Assembly: GCA_902385255.1 (NCBI GenBank)
Contig: CABMEV010000009.1
Location: 1-51,523, forward strand
Direction: 5' to 3'
Length of the DNA: 51,523 bases
Source of the DNA: Candidatus Tiddalikarchaeum anstoanum
GTDB lineage: Archaea > Nanobdellota > Nanobdellia > Tiddalikarchaeales > Tiddalikarchaeaceae
Position numbers and translations under genes: made by a program. Below are positions 48,040 through 51,523 of the stretch, piece after piece (the first letter of the stretch is position 1; the number at the start of each line of letters is the position of its first letter). The notes under the pieces are model-generated. The model ran no database searches and was not told the DNA's origin. It saw only the letters and a list, made by a program, of their open reading frames with translations.

Positions 48040-49656
48040 TTATGCAGTCAAGTTTATCTGCTGGTTCTCATCCCAAGTGGTTGCTGTAAAGTCAATTTTT
48101 GACTTCCCCTGCCTGTAATTAGCATTTACTTTATTTTCAGTCTGGTATAATGTCTCGCATAAAGATAACACATACTTGAAATAAGTTGTCCTATGTTTGA
48201 TTTCTTTATCCGCCTTAGTTGGTCTTTTTACATTCCTTTTAATTGGTGAAGTTAGAGAAAACATAGACTCCCATATGGATAATGCATCAGTTACACCAGT
48301 TAAATCACTTTTGTTAGTGAATCTATTATCTGTTGCTAATGATTCTGGAAGCATGATATCTTCAGCATTAAAATCAAGTATATTATTTCCAGTTAAAACT
48401 TCAACTTCTCTTTTTTTATTGCCATTTTGTGTGGGTACTATTTTTGTTCTTACTGCTTGAAACGCGTCCTGTATACTAAAATTATTATCCCTTAATGATT
48501 TGTATAATGTGTACATAGTTTTATTTTGATTATAATCTTCAGGCAATAATCTTTTTTCATCTATTAATGCTTTTGTAAAGCTTATACCCATTTGTCTTAG
48601 GAATCTTGGAACGTTAAACTTTTTCTTGTAAGTAGTTAACCACTTAGTTATATCACCATTGGTTTTTATTTCAATATTATATTTCTCATTATACATGTAA
48701 AAATCAATTATTATCTTTCCACGTTTAACTATAGGTGCAACAGGTATTTCAGTATAACAAACATTAGCCAGGTTTGAAACTAATTTATTACTCGGGTCTA
48801 TGTTTGCTGTTGTGGAGCTGTTAGTTGCGGCGTTATACACTAATAAGTCTACCAGTGTTCCTGTAGCTGGGTTAGTAACTTTTACCGGACCTGTTGTTGC
48901 CTGTGTTATCCTAGGATTAGGCGTCTGCTGATTCTGTAATATATTTAGTATTTGTGAAACATCTTGTTTTATTTGTGAAATGTCCTGATTTAATTGTGTA
49001 ATTTTTGGGTAATATTTCTTGTCTAAGTCATCATGTTCTTTCGTGTTTGCCGTCGTGAAATCTTGTATCTGTTTTTGTGTTGCACCTTCTGCGTTGTATA
49101 TCTTCTGCATGTCCTGCTTTAATCCAGTTTCAACATTCGTTACTTGCTGGGATAATGAGTCAACTTTTTTATCAATCGAATCATTTAATGCATATATTTC
49201 TTCAGTGTTTTTTTTTACTGTCGATATCGTGCCCTGGTTTTTTTTTACTTCAGTATTTATATCATCATGCTGCTTTTTTGATTCCGCACTTTTGCCGTCA
49301 ACATAAACGTGTAATCGTTTTTCAAGGTCCAGAATATCATCTTTAGTTGCATTATCAGAAATATCCAATTCCTTGTCATCATACTGGCCTTTTAGGTCAC
49401 CGCTGTTATCAATAATTGGAGTACTAATATCCGGAGCTTTAGGAGTTAGTAAAGAGTCTAAATACGCGATTAATTCAGGTTTTAGTCCTGCAGCAGAATT
49501 ATATGCTATTAATTCATTTTGATTATAAAATTTGAATATTCCTCCTTCTACAGTTGAATCCGATAAAGTTGAATATGTGTTAAGTTCATTTATTGTTACT
49601 TTAATTTTGTTAATCCCGGTGCCTGCTTTTATTTTATTCATCTTATCTTCTGACAT
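48040..49656 (-). CDS. Coiled-coil, Asn/Gln-rich protein of unknown function
   Basis: A 538-aa protein. Residues about 1-90 look globular with strands. About 105-250 form a long coiled coil (KVDSLSQQVTNVETGLKQDMQKIYN, LNQDISQIKQDVSQILNILQN). A Pro/Thr/Asn-rich link (NQQTPNPRITQATTGPVKV) follows, then a C-terminal globular domain with strands IIIDFYMYNEKYNIEIK. No signal peptide or TM. AAGGTGG lies seven bases before the ATG, a good Shine-Dalgarno. Fibre-like tail proteins and surface-filament proteins share such layouts, but I recognise no family. Confidence 0.7.
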   Translation of the reverse strand: MSEDKMNKIKAGTGINKIKVTINELNTYSTLSDSTVEGGIFKFYNQNELIAYNSAAGLKPELIAYLDSLLTPKAPDISTPIIDNSGDLKGQYDDKELDISDNATKDDILDLEKRLHVYVDGKSAESKKQHDDINTEVKKNQGTISTVKKNTEEIYALNDSIDKKVDSLSQQVTNVETGLKQDMQKIYNAEGATQKQIQDFTTANTKEHDDLDKKYYPKITQLNQDISQIKQDVSQILNILQNQQTPNPRITQATTGPVKVTNPATGTLVDLLVYNAATNSSTTANIDPSNKLVSNLANVCYTEIPVAPIVKRGKIIIDFYMYNEKYNIEIKTNGDITKWLTTYKKKFNVPRFLRQMGISFTKALIDEKRLLPEDYNQNKTMYTLYKSLRDNNFSIQDAFQAVRTKIVPTQNGNKKREVEVLTGNNILDFNAEDIMLPESLATDNRFTNKSDLTGVTDALSIWESMFSLTSPIKRNVKRPTKADKEIKHRTTYFKYVLSLCETLYQTENKVNANYRQGKSKIDFTATTWDENQQINLTA

Positions 49657-50427
49657 TTATTTTCCACCTTTCTTTATTTTACCGCTTTGTCTTAAATCTT
49701 CTATTGAAGTGAAATACTCAACTAATACTTCGTTATCTTCTTCTAATTTTTTAATTCTTTTTTCATAAGTCTCTTTTAATTGATTTAAGCTGTTTTCGAT
49801 AGTTTCAACGTCTTGTTTTGAACTTTTATTCTTTTTTAACTCTTCTATTTGTTTAATAATTGATTCATAATCACTGTCTGAGTTAGTTGTATCATCATCT
49901 ATTTTTGGAGTTTTTAATAATTTTGAAACCTGGTCTTGTAGTGTTAGAATCTTTTCTAGTAAACCTTGATTATCATCTACTTTTTTAATATTCGAAATTA
50001 CGTATTTTGTTATTTCTTCAATTTCTGCTTCGTCTGGTGTTTTCATTAATAATTTGTCTGATACGTTCATTTTTAGTTTTTCAAAATAATATTTTTGAAT
50101 TAGTGATTCAATTTGCTCTTTTGGATAAAATTCATTACTTTGTTCTAGAATAATATTATAAACCTCATTTATAAGTGAGGAATACTTTTGTGACTTAATT
50201 GATCTAAATATTGTTTGTGCGTGATTATATACTGCTTCTGGTTTGTTTTGTATAGGTAATTTTAATTCGATAAAAATAGTATGAAGTGATTTTCCTACAT
50301 ATGAATCTTTTTTATCTTGGCCTGTTAATGGTTCATCAGTTTCATATTTTAAACTACATAAATCAACTGCAGCTCCGTTTATTTCGAAACTGCAGTTTTC
50401 ATTAAGTAGTGTAGGTAAATCATTCAT
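49657..50427 (-). CDS. Hypothetical protein with helical, coiled-coil end
   Basis: A 256-aa soluble, mostly helical protein. A domain of about 130 residues with aromatic and Lys/Glu mix is followed by a coiled-coil segment (EKILTLQDQVSKLLKTPKID; IKQIEELKKNKSSKQDVETIENSLNQLKETYEKRIKKLEEDNEVLVEYF). Its stop is directly followed by the 538-aa gene ATG with an SD sequence in its last codons. Function unknown; partner of the 538-aa protein by position. Confidence 0.65.
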   Translation of the reverse strand: MNDLPTLLNENCSFEINGAAVDLCSLKYETDEPLTGQDKKDSYVGKSLHTIFIELKLPIQNKPEAVYNHAQTIFRSIKSQKYSSLINEVYNIILEQSNEFYPKEQIESLIQKYYFEKLKMNVSDKLLMKTPDEAEIEEITKYVISNIKKVDDNQGLLEKILTLQDQVSKLLKTPKIDDDTTNSDSDYESIIKQIEELKKNKSSKQDVETIENSLNQLKETYEKRIKKLEEDNEVLVEYFTSIEDLRQSGKIKKGGK

Positions 50428-50434
50428 ATCTTAT

Positions 50435-50896
50435 TTATTTTTTATTCTGCCATTTAATAAGTTCTGCAAACATTGTTACTTGATTGTCTCTTGTTTCATA
50501 TTGTTCTGGGTTTAACATTCTGTTTCCTGCAGCTATATATTTTGCTTCTAATTGGTTTAATGCATAATTCTTAATTATTAATTTTAATGTTGCATCATCT
50601 AATTTTCCAACTACTGCTCTACCTATTGGACCTAATGCAGTTACTTTTGCTTCGAATTCTGATGTACCATTGTATAAGAAGCTGTGTAAGTTAACATCAT
50701 TGTCTGCTTGTGGAACTTTGTTTCCACCTACGTATACTATTATTTGTTCATTTGTGTAGTCTGTAGCTAGGTCAACAGCTTTTGTTACTAATTCTTCTGC
50801 TGGTGTAACCATGTATATTGTTGCTTGGTGAGTGTTTGCTGCTTGTCCAAGCATAGTTTCCAAATTTTGTATTAATTTTGCATTTTGTATTGCCAT
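50435..50896 (-). CDS. Hypothetical protein, Ala-rich compact domain
   Basis: A 153-aa soluble protein: MAIQNAKLIQNLETMLGQAANTHQATIYMVTP..., with IIVYVGGNKVPQADNDVNLHSFLYNGTSEFEAKV as a strand-rich middle and a helical end. Size, Ala/Asn content and position among coiled-coil genes would fit a small virion or filament subunit, but no homology is recognised. GGAGACG lies about 8 bases before the ATG (good Shine-Dalgarno). Confidence 0.65.
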   Translation of the reverse strand: MAIQNAKLIQNLETMLGQAANTHQATIYMVTPAEELVTKAVDLATDYTNEQIIVYVGGNKVPQADNDVNLHSFLYNGTSEFEAKVTALGPIGRAVVGKLDDATLKLIIKNYALNQLEAKYIAAGNRMLNPEQYETRDNQVTMFAELIKWQNKK

Positions 50897-50911
50897 GTTT
50901 TATCGTCTCCT

Positions 50912-51331
50912 TTACATTTTAGCGAAAAACTTCGCTAATTTTTCATTTTCATCTTTGACCACTTGCGTAATCAAAGTGTTACTATTACTTTTCATATAGT
51001 CATATCTAATTTTGTTTACAAATTCTTCAGAATTCATTATTGGAAGAGTCTTATGGTATAGTCCATTTCCGATGCTGTTGAATTCGTATACTAAAATACT
51101 GTTTTCAAAGTGTTTTAGTATTGCGTCTTCATAACTTACGAATTTATTTTTCCAGTGTTCTAATCTGTGAAATTCTCCATCCACTATTTTGCCTTTATCA
51201 TAGTTAGGGCTAAATTGTGGAATTGATTCTCTTCCATCTAAGTAATTTATGAAGCGTAAGTCCACTTTTTTATCCAAACAAACAACATTCTGTGGTGTTT
51301 GTAATAATGTTATTAAATCTTGTTTATTCAT
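50912..51331 (-). CDS. Hypothetical soluble protein
   Basis: A 139-aa protein without TM, signal peptide or known motif (MNKQDLITLLQTPQNVVCLDKKVDLRFINYLDGRESIPQFSP...). AGAGGGG lies seven bases upstream of the ATG as a Shine-Dalgarno-like site, 12 bases after the Q/N-rich gene stop. It is followed by the 153-aa gene after 15 bases. Part of the same polycistronic unit; job unknown. Confidence 0.65.
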   Translation of the reverse strand: MNKQDLITLLQTPQNVVCLDKKVDLRFINYLDGRESIPQFSPNYDKGKIVDGEFHRLEHWKNKFVSYEDAILKHFENSILVYEFNSIGNGLYHKTLPIMNSEEFVNKIRYDYMKSNSNTLITQVVKDENEKLAKFFAKM

Positions 51332-51343
51332 TTTTTCCCCTCT

Positions 51344-51523
51344 TTAATTAAGTCGTCCTCTATTTCGTGGATTAGCTAATACTTGAAGTGCAGCTAACTC
51401 TTCAGGTGTAAATCCACCCTGGTTTTGGTTGTTGTTTTGTGGTTGCTGATTTTGTGGTTGTTGGTTCTGGTTTTGGTTGTTGTTTTGTGGTTGCTGATTT
51501 TGTGGTTGTTGGTTCTGGTTTTG
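51344..51523 (-). CDS. C-terminal end of a Q/N-rich repeat protein (partial)
   Basis: The gene enters from the right edge and ends at TAA 51344-51346. The visible 59 residues are two copies of a 16-residue, Gln/Asn/Pro-only repeat (QNQNQQPQNQQPQNNN) plus QNQGG, then a short tail FTPEELAALQVLANPRNRGRLN. It is the first visible gene of the operon with the 139-, 153-, 256- and 538-aa proteins. Such Q/N-rich tails are prion-like or flexible spacers; the main domain is outside the window. Confidence 0.85.
   Translation of the reverse strand, partial: QNQNQQPQNQQPQNNNQNQNQQPQNQQPQNNNQNQGGFTPEELAALQVLANPRNRGRLN
51421..51523. repeat. 48-bp tandem repeat (about 2.1 copies)
   Basis: Units at 51421-51468 and 51469-51516 are identical and a third begins at 51517 and runs off the edge. 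The unit encodes the Q/N/P 16-mer of the partial gene on the minus strand. Identical copies at DNA level suggest recent expansion; the total number cannot be seen. Confidence 0.92.

Noticed and set aside
51421-51523. CRISPR array
   Set aside because: The repeats are contiguous and coding, with no spacers; no cas gene is in the window.

Overview
The window looks like a chromosome segment of a small-genome, AT-rich archaeon, most likely a DPANN lineage of the Woesearchaeota/Pacearchaeota type. The archaeal signs are the translation genes S19e, L39e, L31e and aIF6, prefoldin alpha, the RNase P subunit Rpp21, archaeal-type TrpRS and ProRS, PAC2 and DUF2072/DUF2073 proteins, and a tRNA-Met with a bulge-helix-bulge intron. 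Most genes that are not operon-internal have an AT-rich TATA-like box about 25-33 bp before the start codon, so leaderless transcripts are likely. Bacterial-looking genes (UvrABC, a short AlaRS) fit the mosaic content of DPANN genomes. The lineage is inferred from gene content only.

Layout. 1-5970: end of a plastocyanin-like gene, two tRNAs, small zinc and membrane proteins, trpS, a GalT-like gene. 5979-14600: a geranylgeranyl-reductase-like flavoprotein, two metallophosphoesterases, proS, a JAMM-like protein and two exported proteins, one membrane-anchored and one cysteine-rich. 14614-20887: a tightly overlapping uvrA-uvrC-uvrB operon on the minus strand. 20985-31590: small hypotheticals, a PIG-L deacetylase, tRNA-Gln, alaS, a PD-(D/E)XK nuclease, and the DUF2072, DUF2073 and Era-like GTPase genes. 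31665-31780: 5S rRNA, minus strand, missed by ORF finding. 31901-37800: OB-fold protein, GMP-synthase-type amidotransferase, HAD phosphatase, PAC2 protein, lipoprotein, HEAT protein, zinc proteins, tRNA-Gly.

38548-46241: a conserved archaeal information-processing cluster (Rpp21-YhbY, then S19e-L39e-L31e-aIF6-prefoldin alpha-FtsY). It is interrupted by a 3,215-bp transposon (39746-42960) with perfect 31-bp terminal inverted repeats and an 8-bp target duplication. The transposon carries a complete type II restriction-modification module: a PD-(D/E)XK endonuclease and a SPPY-type DNA methyltransferase. It also carries a small regulatory operon (AbrB-like protein, winged-helix ORF, 37-aa ORF), a zinc-ribbon DDE transposase, and repeated operator-like boxes between the divergent regulator and transposase genes. 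The endonuclease promoter appears to lie in the left terminal repeat. This self-contained mobile R-M unit is the best candidate for an unusual system here.

46272-47861: a DHH/RecJ-like phosphoesterase. 48040-51523: five co-directional minus-strand genes of unknown function, rich in Asn/Gln and coiled coil, three of them preceded by Shine-Dalgarno-like sequences. They could be a provirus structural module or a surface-protein locus, and they run off the end of the window.
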